A stretch of DNA of 64,000 nt. It comes from Actinotalea alkalitolerans. Lineage in GTDB: Bacteria > Actinomycetota > Actinomycetes > Actinomycetales > Cellulomonadaceae. The notes under the pieces are model-generated. The model was not told the origin of the DNA. It ran no database searches and saw only the letters and a list, made by a program, of their open reading frames with translations. The DNA lies in assembly GCF_023369855.1 (NCBI RefSeq), contig NZ_JAMBPP010000004.1, forward strand, positions 294,166 through 358,165, given 5' to 3'. Made by a program: the position numbers and the translations under genes. Shown here piece after piece: positions 11,312 through 19,308 of this stretch; within the stretch, counting starts at the first letter, position 1; each line of letters starts with the position of its first letter.

Positions 11312-12516
11312 GCTCGCAGGGACGTCGGCTGGTCGTGGAGGCCGACGGCGGCTCGCGGGGCAACCCGGGACCGGCCGGCTACGGGGCTGTGGTGCTCGAC
11401 GCCCGGACCCGCGAGGTGCTCGCCGAGCGTGGTGACTTCCTCGGTGTCGCGACCAACAACGTGGCCGAGTACTCGGGCCTGGTGGCCGGTCTCGAGGCCG
11501 CGCGGGCGATCGACCCCGAGGCCGAGGTCGAGGTGAGGATGGACTCCCGGCTGGTCGTGGAGCAGATGGCCGGCCGCTGGAGGGTCAAGCACGCGGACAT
11601 GCAGCGGCTGGCCGACCAGGCACGAGCCGTGCTGCCGGTCGGGCAGGTCACCTACACCTGGATCCCGCGCTCGGAGAACGCGGTCGCGGATGCGCTCGCC
11701 AACGAGGCCATGGACCTGCGCGCGGTGGTCGTCCGGGACCACGGGCCCTCGACGGGTCACGACGACACCGGATCGCGCGCCGACGGACCACCGGCGCAGG
11801 ACGAGCCCGGACGTGCGGCGCGACCGGCCCTGCGGGAGCGGAGACCCTCGGGCTCGGCCATGCGCTTCGACGACACGGAGCCGGTCACCGTCGTGCTGAT
11901 CAGGCACGGTGAGACCACCCTGACGCGCAGCAAGGCACTGTCCGGCTCGTCGGTGCCCGGTCCGCCACTGGCGGCAGCAGGTCGGGTCCAGGCGGCGCGG
12001 GCGGCGGACCTGACCTTCCGGATCGGCCGGTCGATCTTCACCGACCTGCCGCACCCCGGGGTCCTCCTCGCCTCACCGATGGTCCGCACGCAGGAGACCG
12101 CCGGGGCGGTGGCTCGCAGGCTGGGCCTCCCGGTCGCGCTCGCCGAAGCCTTCGCCGAGAGCGACTTCGGCGACTGGGAGGGCCTGTCGGTCGAGGCCGT
12201 CGAGGACGGGTGGCCCGGCCACCTGCGCCGCTGGTACGAGGAGCCCTCGGTCACCGCGCCCGGTGGGGAGTCGCTCGAGGACGTCGGCCGGCGGGTCAGG
12301 GCGGGCCTGCAGGAGCTGGTCGACGGCGGTGTCGATCGCACCGTGGTCGTGGTCAGCCACGCGATGGCCATCCGTGCGGCGATCGGCGTGACGCTGGGCA
12401 TCCCCGCGACGGCGTGGTGCTGGCTCCGTGTACTTCCCGCGTCGGTCTCGGTGCTGCGCTGGTGGCCCGACGGCACGCGTGAGGCCGTCGTCATCGGCCT
12501 GCCGACCGAGGCCTGA
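11308..12516 (+). CDS. Bifunctional RNase HI / acid phosphatase
   Basis: 402 residues with two domains. Residues about 8-135 are an RNase H fold with the carboxylate set VEADGGSRGNPGP, NVAEYSGL, MDSRLVVEQ and ENAVADALANEA; it cleaves RNA in RNA-DNA hybrids. After a polar linker (about 140-190), residues 193-400 are a histidine phosphatase with VVLIRHGETT, the second-histidine motif VVVSHAMA and an ASPMVRTQET segment. Same fusion as Rv2228c. ATG overlaps the zinc-ribbon stop. Confidence 0.94.
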   Translation: MSSQGRRLVVEADGGSRGNPGPAGYGAVVLDARTREVLAERGDFLGVATNNVAEYSGLVAGLEAARAIDPEAEVEVRMDSRLVVEQMAGRWRVKHADMQRLADQARAVLPVGQVTYTWIPRSENAVADALANEAMDLRAVVVRDHGPSTGHDDTGSRADGPPAQDEPGRAARPALRERRPSGSAMRFDDTEPVTVVLIRHGETTLTRSKALSGSSVPGPPLAAAGRVQAARAADLTFRIGRSIFTDLPHPGVLLASPMVRTQETAGAVARRLGLPVALAEAFAESDFGDWEGLSVEAVEDGWPGHLRRWYEEPSVTAPGGESLEDVGRRVRAGLQELVDGGVDRTVVVVSHAMAIRAAIGVTLGIPATAWCWLRVLPASVSVLRWWPDGTREAVVIGLPTEA

Positions 12517-12521
12517 CGGCG

Positions 12522-12542
12522 CCCACCGCCGTCGGCGGTGGG
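12522..12542. terminator. Hairpin between convergent genes
   Basis: CCCACCGCC-GTC-GGCGGTGGG, a perfect 9-bp stem with 3-nt loop, 5 nt after the RNase H gene and 20 nt from the yaaA stop. Probably ends transcription from both sides. Confidence 0.75.
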
Positions 12543-12561
12543 ATCAGGACCGGTGGCCGGT

Positions 12562-13344
12562 TCAGGCGACCAGGAGGGTCAGCACGTGCTGGCCGCCCGG
12601 GCCGGGGGTCAGCTCGGCGCCCTCCAGGCAGGACCCGGCGAGCTCCTGCGCTGCACCGAGCAGCTCCAGGGGGGTCTGCGGCTCGTCCGCCGCACGGGTG
12701 AGCAGGTGCCGGGTCAGCAGGCCTCGGGTGTGCTTGGCGGCGTGCGAGACGACCGTCCGGCGACCCTCGACCTCGCGGACCACCGAGACGTTCACGCGAC
12801 CGGGCCCTGTCGAGGGGGCCCTCCAGGCGGCGGCGTAGGAGGCCGACCGGCAGTCGACGACCAATCGATCGGCCGCGAGCGGGTCGAGCACCTTGGCCAG
12901 TGGTGCTCGCCACGAGGACGCCAGGGGGCCGACCCCCGGCAGGGCGGTGCCCATGGACAGCCGGTAGGCGGGGATGAGGTCGGACGGACCGACGACCCCC
13001 CACAGTGCCGAGACGGTCAGGACGCCTCGCTCGGCACGTTCCCTGGCCCGGTCGTCAGGCAGGTCGTCGAGGCCGGCCGCCCCGTACAGCACACCCGTGT
13101 AGACCTCAGCCGCCGGCGCCACGGGCTCCGATCGCAGGCGCGTGTTGCGCAGCACCTCACTCGCCAGGGTCGGGCCGGTGCCGAGCACCTGTGCCGCGGC
13201 CGAGGACCGGCTCACCCGGATCAGGGCGGCCAGGACGCGGCGGCGGTGGGCCGAGAGGGATCGACCGCTCAGCACGGACAGGTCGAGCCTGTCGCCCGAC
13301 ACCGGGGCGGTCTTGCCCTCGGACGGGGGGAGCAGCACGAGCAC
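12562..13344 (-). CDS. yaaA: Peroxide stress protein YaaA family (UPF0246)
   Basis: 260 residues opening LVLLPPSEGKT, the invariant start of this family, with SYAAAWR and VVSHAAKHTRG later. E. coli YaaA limits free iron and protects DNA during peroxide stress and has DNA-binding activity. GTG start; TAGCCT lies 5 nt upstream on the same strand, so the message is probably leaderless. Stands alone, convergent with the RNase H trio and divergent from the tautomerase-like gene. Confidence 0.9.
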   Translation of the reverse strand: MLVLLPPSEGKTAPVSGDRLDLSVLSGRSLSAHRRRVLAALIRVSRSSAAAQVLGTGPTLASEVLRNTRLRSEPVAPAAEVYTGVLYGAAGLDDLPDDRARERAERGVLTVSALWGVVGPSDLIPAYRLSMGTALPGVGPLASSWRAPLAKVLDPLAADRLVVDCRSASYAAAWRAPSTGPGRVNVSVVREVEGRRTVVSHAAKHTRGLLTRHLLTRAADEPQTPLELLGAAQELAGSCLEGAELTPGPGGQHVLTLLVA

Positions 13345-13349
13345 GCTGC

Positions 13350-13355
13350 AGGCTA
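13350..13355 (-). promoter_or_regulatory. -10 box TAGCCT of yaaA
   Basis: TAGCCT on the minus strand ends 5 nt before GTG 13344; no Shine-Dalgarno in between. Confidence 0.5.
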
Positions 13356-13441
13356 GCCGGTCGCCGCGGTACGGCCGCCATCGCCCACGCGCCGACTACG
13401 GTGAGATCGGTCACGGTGAGCGACGAGGGGTGTGGGTGGCG

Positions 13442-13828
13442 ATGGTCCAGGTGACGTTCTACGGGCGGCGGTCTGCGTGGGCGGCCCGCACGACCGAGCT
13501 CTCCGACGCCGTGCACCGCACGCTGACCGGCGAGTGGGGGATCCCCGAGGCCAAGAGGTTCCACAGGTTCGTGCTGCTCGACGACACCGAGATCGTCGCC
13601 CCGTCCCGCGGGCCGGGCTACCTGGTCGTCCAGATCGTCTGCTTCTCGGGGCGCAGCCACGCGGCGGTCCGGCGCCTGCTCCACGCGTTCACCGACGACG
13701 TCGTGCCGGCCCTCGGCCTGCCCGTGGACGATCTCGAGGTCGTCGTCATCGAGAGCCCTCCGAGTCACTGGGGGATCCGCGGGATGATCGGGGACGAGCT
13801 CGCACTGGACTACCGGGTCGAGATCTGA
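13442..13828 (+). CDS. Tautomerase-superfamily protein lacking Pro1
   Basis: 128 residues from ATG. Resembles the YusQ-like group: EAKRFHRFVLLDD in the middle and SPPSHWGIRGMIGDELALDY at the C-terminus. Members normally start Met-Pro, with Pro1 as the catalytic base; here the sequence is Met-Val-Gln, and in-frame GTG 13436 (better spaced from GAGGGG) gives Val-Ala-Met-Val, also without Pro. So tautomerase chemistry is doubtful and a binding or other role is possible. TACGGT at 13397-13402 may be its -10. Confidence 0.75.
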   Translation: MVQVTFYGRRSAWAARTTELSDAVHRTLTGEWGIPEAKRFHRFVLLDDTEIVAPSRGPGYLVVQIVCFSGRSHAAVRRLLHAFTDDVVPALGLPVDDLEVVVIESPPSHWGIRGMIGDELALDYRVEI

Positions 13829-13890
13829 CTCTGACCCCGCCGCAGGCGTCGGGGCAGTCGAGGACGGAGACCGACGGGTCGGGCAGCGGC

Positions 13891-13896
13891 TAGGCT
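13891..13896 (+). promoter_or_regulatory. -10 box TAGGCT of rnpB
   Basis: TAGGCT ends 8 nt before the P1 helix that begins mature RNase P RNA. Because that 5' end is fixed by structure, it calibrates the -10 to +1 distance used for the other promoters here. Confidence 0.65.
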
Positions 13897-13904
13897 GTCG
13901 AGGT

Positions 13905-14292
13905 GGATGAGTCGGCCAGGCGGCCGCGTCGAGTGTGGTTCGCCACCTCGCCGAGGAACGTCCGGGCTCCACAGAGCAAGGTGGTGGGTAACACCCACCC
14001 GGGGTGACCCGCGGGAAAGTGCCACAGAGAAGAGACCGCCCCTGCCGCCTCGGCGGACGGGGTAAGGGTGAAACGGTGGTGTAAGAGACCACCAGCGTGC
14101 CGGGTGACCGGTGCGGCTCGGTAAACCCCACCTGGAGCAAGGCCAGACAGGGAGCGTTCGAGGGCTGCTCGCCCGAGCTCCCGGGTAGGCCGCTGGAGGC
14201 GTACGGCAACGTGCGTCGTAGATGGATGGCCGCCACCCGTGTGCGGGCAACCGCGTGCGGGGACAGAACCCGGCGTACCGGCCGACTCATCC
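13905..14292 (+). ncRNA. rnpB: RNase P RNA, type A
   Basis: Catalytic RNA that trims tRNA 5' leaders. P1 is closed by GGATGAGTCGGCC (13905-13917) pairing perfectly with GGCCGACTCATCC (14280-14292). Conserved blocks in order: GAGGAACGTCCGGGCTCCA with ACAGAGCA, GGGTAACACCC, GAAAGTGCCACAGAGAAGA, GGTAAGGGTGAAACGG, AAACCCCACCTGGAGCAA and GGACAGAACCCGGCGTA. About 388 nt, normal for actinobacteria. Ends 5 nt before the stop of the convergent thioesterase gene. Confidence 0.97.
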
Positions 14293-14296
14293 GCCC

Positions 14297-14782
14297 TCAG
14301 GGGCTCGACCTGCTGATCACCGCCATGGTGCAGCGGGAGATGCAGACCAGCCTCCCGTCGTCGTCGGTGATCCGGATCTCCCAGACCTGGGTCCGACGGC
14401 CGAGAGCGATCGGTCTCGCGACGCCGGTCACCCACCCGGAGGTCACGGGCCGAAGGTGGTTGGCATTGATCTCCATGCCGACGGAGCTCGCCCGGTCGCG
14501 GTCGACCGTGAAGGTCGACGCCCAGCTGGCGAGGGTCTCCGCCAAGGTGACCGACGCGCCGCCGTGCAGGACTCCCATGGGTTGACGGGTACGGTCGTCG
14601 ACCGGCATCCGTGCGCTCAGGTAGTCCTCACCGACCTCGAGGAGCTCGATGCCGAGACGGCCGATCAGGCTCCGACCGGACAGCTCGTTCGCGACGGCCA
14701 GGGACGGGACGCCGTTCCAGATCGGCTCGACGGGCCGGGCGAGGGCGATGGAGGGCGCTTCCGTGCGTGCCGTGCCGTTCAT
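14297..14782 (-). CDS. Hotdog-fold thioesterase (PaaI/MenI-like)
   Basis: 161 residues with the acyl-CoA thioesterase motif QPMGVLHGGASVTLAETLAS and a C-terminal strand VWEIRITDDDGRLVCISR. Likely hydrolyses an acyl- or aryl-CoA. ATG 14782 gives the usual family length; the frame stays open further upstream but that part has no family resemblance and overlaps the methyltransferase gene. Substrate cannot be assigned. First gene of a block that looks accessory. Confidence 0.82.
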   Translation of the reverse strand: MNGTARTEAPSIALARPVEPIWNGVPSLAVANELSGRSLIGRLGIELLEVGEDYLSARMPVDDRTRQPMGVLHGGASVTLAETLASWASTFTVDRDRASSVGMEINANHLRPVTSGWVTGVARPIALGRRTQVWEIRITDDDGRLVCISRCTMAVISRSSP

Positions 14783-14855
14783 TCGCCAAGACTCAGGTGT
14801 GCGCGCGCCGCCTGCCAGGCGGCTCGATGCCCGAGGTGCGCTTGATCGGTCCATG

Positions 14856-15707
14856 TCACTGCCTCCTGCTCGCGTGGACGACCAGGTACTCCCAGTCGAG
14901 GACCAGGTGGTCGCGCGGAGCGTCGGGGCGGGCAGAGGCGACCGCGTGGGCGAGCAGGTCGGCGCGAAGGGTCGCCCGGCCCTCGGGGCTGAGACTCGCG
15001 GCCGCGGTGTGGGTGGGGCCGTAGTAGGCGAGGAAGAGGTCGACGAACGCCGCGGCGTCGGTGAAGCGTTGGGTGACCGAGTGCACCGTCGACCGCACGT
15101 CGGTGACACCGGCGCCGAGGAGGTCGGCGACGGTCTCGGTCGTGCCCCAGCGCAGCGGTGACTGGGTGACCGCCGGTGGTGGGACGTGACGGCCGACGAT
15201 CCCGAACATGCCGCCGACGAACCCGCTGGGAGTCCAGCTGGCCAGCCCGATCTGCCCCCCGGGCCTGGTCACCCGGACGAGCTCGGCCGCCGCGCGCTGG
15301 TGGTCGGCGGCGAACATGACACCGATCGCGGACAGCACCACGTCGAACGACCCGTCGGGGTACGGCAGCTGCTCGGCGACACCATCGGTCAGGTCGAGGT
15401 CGAGCTGCTCGGCGGCTGCTCGCGCCCGGGCGATGCCCACGAGGGCCGGCACGTAGTCGAGCCCGGAGGCGCGGGCGCCCTGACGGGAGGCGGCGAGAGC
15501 TGCGTGGCCCGTCCCGGTGGCGACGTCCAGGACGCGCGCGCCGGGACGGATGCCGGTCTCGGTGACCAGGGTCTCCGCGACGGGCACGGTGAGCGCAGCG
15601 ATCTTGTTGTAGTCGCCGCTGCTCCAGACCTTCTGCTGGCGGTCGCGCAGGGCGTCGAGGACGACAGCGTGGGTCTGGGCAGGGGCGGTGTCGGTGTCAG
15701 TGGCCAT
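14856..15707 (-). CDS. SAM-dependent class I methyltransferase (UbiE-like)
   Basis: 283 residues. SAM motif I VLDVATGTGHAAL, acidic residue in SGLDYVPAL, post-motif LPYPDGSFDVVLSAIGVMF and VTRPGGQIGLASW. ATG with GGAGAGG 8 nt upstream. Contains no cysteine, so it is not an ArsM-type arsenite methyltransferase despite lying near a SigZ-like gene. Same strand as the small membrane protein and sigma factor upstream; 50 bp separates it from the former, so co-transcription is likely. Substrate unknown. Confidence 0.85.
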   Translation of the reverse strand: MATDTDTAPAQTHAVVLDALRDRQQKVWSSGDYNKIAALTVPVAETLVTETGIRPGARVLDVATGTGHAALAASRQGARASGLDYVPALVGIARARAAAEQLDLDLTDGVAEQLPYPDGSFDVVLSAIGVMFAADHQRAAAELVRVTRPGGQIGLASWTPSGFVGGMFGIVGRHVPPPAVTQSPLRWGTTETVADLLGAGVTDVRSTVHSVTQRFTDAAAFVDLFLAYYGPTHTAAASLSPEGRATLRADLLAHAVASARPDAPRDHLVLDWEYLVVHASRRQ

Positions 15708-15757
15708 GGGTGTTGCCTCTCCGTGGGTGGTTGTCGGGAACTGAGATCGAGCGGGGT

Positions 15758-16159
15758 TCAGCTGGTGGTGAGGCACTCGGCCCACACGTGGGCGGTGAGC
15801 CCCGAGCTGGGGTGCTGGTTCCACAGCTCGACGCTCCAGCCGGAGCCGTCGACGGCGGCGGCGGACGCGACGACGCGGGTGAAGCCCGTGCTCTCGCTGG
15901 ACAGTCCGCCGTCGATGGCCGTGGAGCCGGCAGGGCAGGGTGCTGTCGCCGTCGTGCGTGAGATCGGCGCGACGGCCACGGACTCCGTCGTGTACTGGGG
16001 CCCGTCGGGGAGCTGCTCGACGGGTCGGTCCGTGATCGCCATGGCGGCGGCAGTGCTGCCGGCGAGCACCACGAGGAGGATCACGGCCGCGAGCAGCAGG
16101 AGGCGGCCGTGGCGCATGGTGGTCCGGGTCATGGTGGTCTGGTTGATCGTGCTGGTCAT
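15758..16159 (-). CDS. Small membrane-anchored or secreted protein, unknown family
   Basis: 133 residues: short polar N-terminus ending RHGR, one hydrophobic segment (about 18-41), then a small extracellular domain with two cysteines (CPAG about 75, AECL near the end) that could pair, and a C-terminal WSVELWNQHPSSG segment. ATG with AAGGG 8 nt upstream. Between the methyltransferase and the sigma factor on one strand. No family recognised; it may be a signal anchor or single-pass protein. Confidence 0.7.
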   Translation of the reverse strand: MTSTINQTTMTRTTMRHGRLLLLAAVILLVVLAGSTAAAMAITDRPVEQLPDGPQYTTESVAVAPISRTTATAPCPAGSTAIDGGLSSESTGFTRVVASAAAVDGSGWSVELWNQHPSSGLTAHVWAECLTTS

Positions 16160-16373
16160 CGTGCTGCCCTTCTCTGTCGGGTCTTGACGGACGGGTGATG
16201 GGGGTGGTCGGTCGGGCGCGCGACGGCGCGGAGCACCCGCTCGTCGGCGACCTGGAGGAAGGCGCGGCAGAGGCCACTGACGTGCGTGACAGGGGCCTCA
16301 GCGGGTGGGGTACGCGGTCGACAGGATCAGACGGAGTGCCTCGACGAGGGACGCACTCGAGCGCCGGATCGCC

Positions 16374-17048
16374 TCAGGCGTCGGCCGAGCAGGAGCAGTC
16401 GGTGCCGTGATGCGGGTGGACGTCCTGCACCGAACCGCGGACGTCGAGCTGGACCTGGCAGCAGGAGGTGACAGCCTCCCGGAGGCCACGTCGTCCCCGC
16501 TGGACGCGTGACTTCATCCCGGAGACCGAGATGCCGGCGGCTCGCGCCGCTTCCACCTGGCTGCGCCCGTCGAGGTCGACCAGCTCCACGGCCGCCGCCT
16601 GGTCGGCCGGAAGCAACCGCAGGAGCGGCCGGACGCACGACGCCAGCCCGGCGAGCGCCTGTTCGGCGTCGGCATCCTCGTCGGTGGTCGGAGCCGACGC
16701 GGCCCGTTCGGGGAGGGCGTCGGTGGCGATCTCACGGCGGTGGACCGCTGAACGGTAGTAGTCGGTGATCGCGTTGCGCGTCACCGTGTAGAGCCACGCC
16801 AGGACGGTTCTGCGCTCGCGGTCCCCGGCGGTGTCCTCAGTCAGCCGGTGGGCCACCATCTGGCTCTGGGTCAGTCGCAGCGCGACCAGCTGCAGGATGT
16901 CGTCCGCGTCCTCAGGTCGGCTGACGCGGCGGCCGATGAACGCCCGGAGCCCGCCGGCGAACTCTCGCCAGGCCGCCTCGACCACTGCCGCGTCCGACAG
17001 GTCCGGACGCTCGGGGAGGGTGATCGTCGTCATGCCGGGTGTGCTCAT
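16374..17048 (-). CDS. ECF RNA polymerase sigma factor, SigZ-like, with Cys/His tail
   Basis: 224 residues. Region 2 about 26-100 (EDADDILQLVALRL, VLAWLYTVTRNAITDYYRS), region 4 about 140-192 (LLPADQAAAVELVDLDGRSQ, AARAAGISVSGMKSRVQRG). The 30-residue tail holds Cys196-Cys197 in CCQVQLDVRG, then HPHH, then Cys218 and Cys220 in CSC; SigZ-type factors as I recall them share a CC...D-x-R-G...C-x-C tail. No anti-sigma gene is adjacent, so the tail may sense metal or thiol state itself. ATG 17048 with GAGAGGACC upstream. Divergent from the Cys-rich peptide. Confidence 0.88.
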   Translation of the reverse strand: MSTPGMTTITLPERPDLSDAAVVEAAWREFAGGLRAFIGRRVSRPEDADDILQLVALRLTQSQMVAHRLTEDTAGDRERRTVLAWLYTVTRNAITDYYRSAVHRREIATDALPERAASAPTTDEDADAEQALAGLASCVRPLLRLLPADQAAAVELVDLDGRSQVEAARAAGISVSGMKSRVQRGRRGLREAVTSCCQVQLDVRGSVQDVHPHHGTDCSCSADA

Positions 17049-17073
17049 CTCGGTCCTCTCTCGACCCTTGACC

Positions 17074-17079
17074 ACGGTA
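17074..17079 (-). promoter_or_regulatory. Possible -10 box TACCGT of the sigma factor gene
   Basis: TACCGT on the minus strand 25 nt before the ATG, leaving a short leader that contains the ribosome site. No clear -35. Lies in the 171-bp divergent region shared with the Cys-rich peptide, which also holds the 8-bp palindrome ACACGTGT near 17185. Confidence 0.35.
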
Positions 17080-17219
17080 GGCGCGGTCAGGCGCAGCTGA
17101 CACCCCTAGAGACGAGGCTGCGCCGCGACGGACGCAGGCCTGCTCCGCGACGGTTGCGTCCCTTCGCCAGGTCCTCCGTCACAACACGTGTCGAGCTGTC
17201 CACCGGAAGGAGCCCCGTG

Positions 17220-17393
17220 ATGACCACCGAGCACCCGTCTTCCGCCTTCGAGGATGCGACCCTCGCTGCGGATGCCATCGGCACCGATGCCTGCTGCTCG
17301 GTGGAGCAGCGCGCCACCTGCTGCGGTCCTGGGGAGAAGGGCGGCTGCTGTGACGTCGAGCAGGCCGTCGGCGGAGGCTGCGGCTGCCGATGA
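17220..17393 (+). CDS. 57-residue cysteine-rich peptide
   Basis: Eight cysteines in 57 residues: CC (25-26), CC (34-35), CC (43-44) and CGC (54-56), with regular 7-residue gaps between the first pairs and an internal echo, CCSVEQ and CCDVEQ. The first 24 residues are acidic and Cys-free. ATG with GGAAGGAG at good spacing, so it is very likely translated. Divergent from the SigZ-like gene whose tail also has CC and CxC. Could be a metallothionein-like metal buffer, a partner of the sigma factor, or a modified-peptide precursor with leader and Cys core. No family recognised. Confidence 0.75.
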   Translation: MTTEHPSSAFEDATLAADAIGTDACCSVEQRATCCGPGEKGGCCDVEQAVGGGCGCR

Positions 17394-17455
17394 GCGCGGT
17401 CGTGCGCACCACCGAGGCAGTCGGGGTCGAGCCGGCTGCCGATGGACGCAGGGCG

Positions 17456-18745
17456 TCAGCGGTCGATCGGCGCGGCCAGGTCCGCGCGCGCCCGATGCTC
17501 GGCGGGGTGCGGCGCCGTGAGCGCGTCGCTGATCAGTGAGCAGGTCGGCGCTGCAGGCAGTGACGCGGGTCGACCGACCAGGAAGCCCTGCACCGCGTCG
17601 GCGCCGAGCTCGCACCACTGCCGCAGGTCGTCCTCCTCCTCGATGCCCTCGACGACGAGCTGCGCGCCGGTCCGGTGCACGAACTCGATGAGCGCGCCGC
17701 CCAGGGCCTGGCGGACGGGGCTCGAGCAGACGTCCTGGGTGAGCGAGATGTCGAGCTTGATGATGTCGGGACTCAGCTGCACGATGTGCTGCAGGCTCGA
17801 GAAGCCTGCACCGGCGTCGTCGACCGCGATCGACACGCCGGCTTCGCGCAGGGCGGTCAGCGGACCGCTGAGCAGCTCGTAGTCGCGGATGGCCGCGTGC
17901 TCGGTGAGCTCCAGGATCACCCCCTCGGACCCACGCGAGACCAGGAGCTCGTGCAGCCGGGGATGCGCGAGGGTCGCGGGGGAGGCGTTGAGGGACAGGC
18001 CGACCCCGGGCGGCAGGCTCCGAGCGGCGTCCAGCGCGGCCTCGATCGCGGCCATCTCGAGCTCTGCGCCCAACCCGGCCTGCTCGGCGGCCGCGAACCA
18101 GAGGTCGGGGGTCCGGCGGGGTTCGGTGTCGAACCGTGTCAGCGCCTCGACCGCGAGGAGACGACCGTCGTCGAGGGAGTAGATCGGCTGGAAGACGGGG
18201 TGGAAGGACCGGCTGCGCAGGACCTCGCCGACGAGCGGCACGAGACCTGCGTCGAGCACGAGGGAGGGGGACTCGGGACCGACGATCATCTCGCGCAGCT
18301 CGTGTGCGACACGTTCGTTGTCGACCCGACGACGCAGGCTCAGGCACAGTCCGGCGAGCGCTGCCACCCCGAGGAACATCGTGGCGCGGACGATCATCCC
18401 GGTCAGCGCCTGCGGCTCGTTGCTCACGCTGTCGAGCGGCATCAGCGGCCCGCACAGCACGGCGGCCACGACGGCGGTGCCGGTCGCGCCTCGGATCCCG
18501 AAGGGGAGCGCCGCGAGGATGATCGGGAGGTAGAAGAGGTGCGGGGTGCCGGACCGGGTCCCTCCCGCGGCCTGCACCACGCCCCACGCGGCGGCGAGCA
18601 GCGCGGCGATGACCAGGGCGGCGGTCCACCACCGGGCGTCGACCGCTCGGCTCACGACCCGGTCGAGTGCGCCGCGCAGGCCTGCGTCCTGGCTCGGGAC
18701 GTACGGGGGGCGTCGAGCGTCTGGGGTGCTCGCTGCCGTCCTCAC
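17456..18745 (-). CDS. Membrane EAL-domain protein, probable c-di-GMP phosphodiesterase
   Basis: 429 residues. About four membrane segments in residues 40-140, then an EAL domain (185-410). Catalytic set is present: E200 in VEALTR, N253 in LNASP, E282 in LELTEH, D309-D310 in AVDDAGAGFSS, K330, E366 in VEGIEE and Q386. So it should cleave c-di-GMP to pGpG at the membrane. No GGDEF or sensor domain beyond the membrane part. GTG with GAGGGG upstream. A 13-bp inverted repeat lies about 75 bp before the start. Confidence 0.9.
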   Translation of the reverse strand: MRTAASTPDARRPPYVPSQDAGLRGALDRVVSRAVDARWWTAALVIAALLAAAWGVVQAAGGTRSGTPHLFYLPIILAALPFGIRGATGTAVVAAVLCGPLMPLDSVSNEPQALTGMIVRATMFLGVAALAGLCLSLRRRVDNERVAHELREMIVGPESPSLVLDAGLVPLVGEVLRSRSFHPVFQPIYSLDDGRLLAVEALTRFDTEPRRTPDLWFAAAEQAGLGAELEMAAIEAALDAARSLPPGVGLSLNASPATLAHPRLHELLVSRGSEGVILELTEHAAIRDYELLSGPLTALREAGVSIAVDDAGAGFSSLQHIVQLSPDIIKLDISLTQDVCSSPVRQALGGALIEFVHRTGAQLVVEGIEEEDDLRQWCELGADAVQGFLVGRPASLPAAPTCSLISDALTAPHPAEHRARADLAAPIDR

Positions 18746-18820
18746 GCATCACCCCTCGGGCCCCTGGTGGGCCAGGGTGGCCACCGCTCGCCACATCATG
18801 GTCATGGCGGTGATGACAAT

Positions 18821-18833
18821 GCACGTAACGTGC
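18821..18833. promoter_or_regulatory. Inverted repeat GCACGT-A-ACGTGC, candidate operator
   Basis: Perfect 6-bp half-sites with 1-nt spacer, 76-88 bp upstream of the EAL gene start. It lies in one of the least GC-rich patches of the region, as promoter DNA often does. The regulator is unknown. Confidence 0.4.
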
Positions 18834-18902
18834 CGGGTGAAATGGTCTCTACCAGGCCCGTGCCAGGCGTGGTGAGCAGTCACGGGAGGGTCGACCGGGA
18901 GG

Positions 18903-19073
18903 TCAGCGGGCGTCGTCCTCCGAGCCGAGCGGCACCGGCTGGTCTGTCTCTGGGGTGTGAGGGGTCTCCTCGTCCTGGAGCGGGCCGCTGTCGGGGTGCG
19001 GGTCGGGATCGACGGCCTTGGTCGGCAGGTCGGGCTGGGTCGGGTCGAAGCTGTCGGGGATCTTGTCGGTCAT
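18903..19073 (-). CDS. Small acidic, proline-rich hypothetical protein
   Basis: 56 residues (MTDKIPDSFDPTQPDLPTKA at the start), rich in Asp, Pro and Glu, with no Cys, Trp or hydrophobic run; probably disordered. ATG start. Not recognised. Codon pattern is compatible with coding, but the call rests mainly on position and start, so confidence is moderate. Confidence 0.5.
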   Translation of the reverse strand: MTDKIPDSFDPTQPDLPTKAVDPDPHPDSGPLQDEETPHTPETDQPVPLGSEDDAR

Positions 19074-19308
19074 GGACCCACGGTGGCACCGCAGACGGGG
19101 GAGCGCATCCCGATCCGTGCTGCCGGGTCGAGAAGGACGCGGTCGCCCGGGGCGGCTCGGGGTCCGTGCGATCGGTGGGCCGGCGGGGTATCGTTGCGGT
19201 TGCGTTCTCCTGTGCCCGGACCCCGCCGTGGCGACCGCTCCACGAGGTGGTATCGGCCAGCAGCCCCTGATGCTGTCGGTGCCGCTCCCGACGGCCAAGG
19301 GATGGCAC

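Noticed and set aside
14856..15707. Arsenite methyltransferase (ArsM) for the methyltransferase near the SigZ-like gene
   Set aside because: The protein has no cysteine at all, while ArsM needs conserved cysteines to bind arsenic.
16298..16489. Short minus-strand frame ending EALRLILSTAYPTR past the sigma factor stop
   Set aside because: No start codon with a ribosome site, mostly within the sigma gene in another frame; probably chance, though a lost C-terminal extension cannot be excluded.
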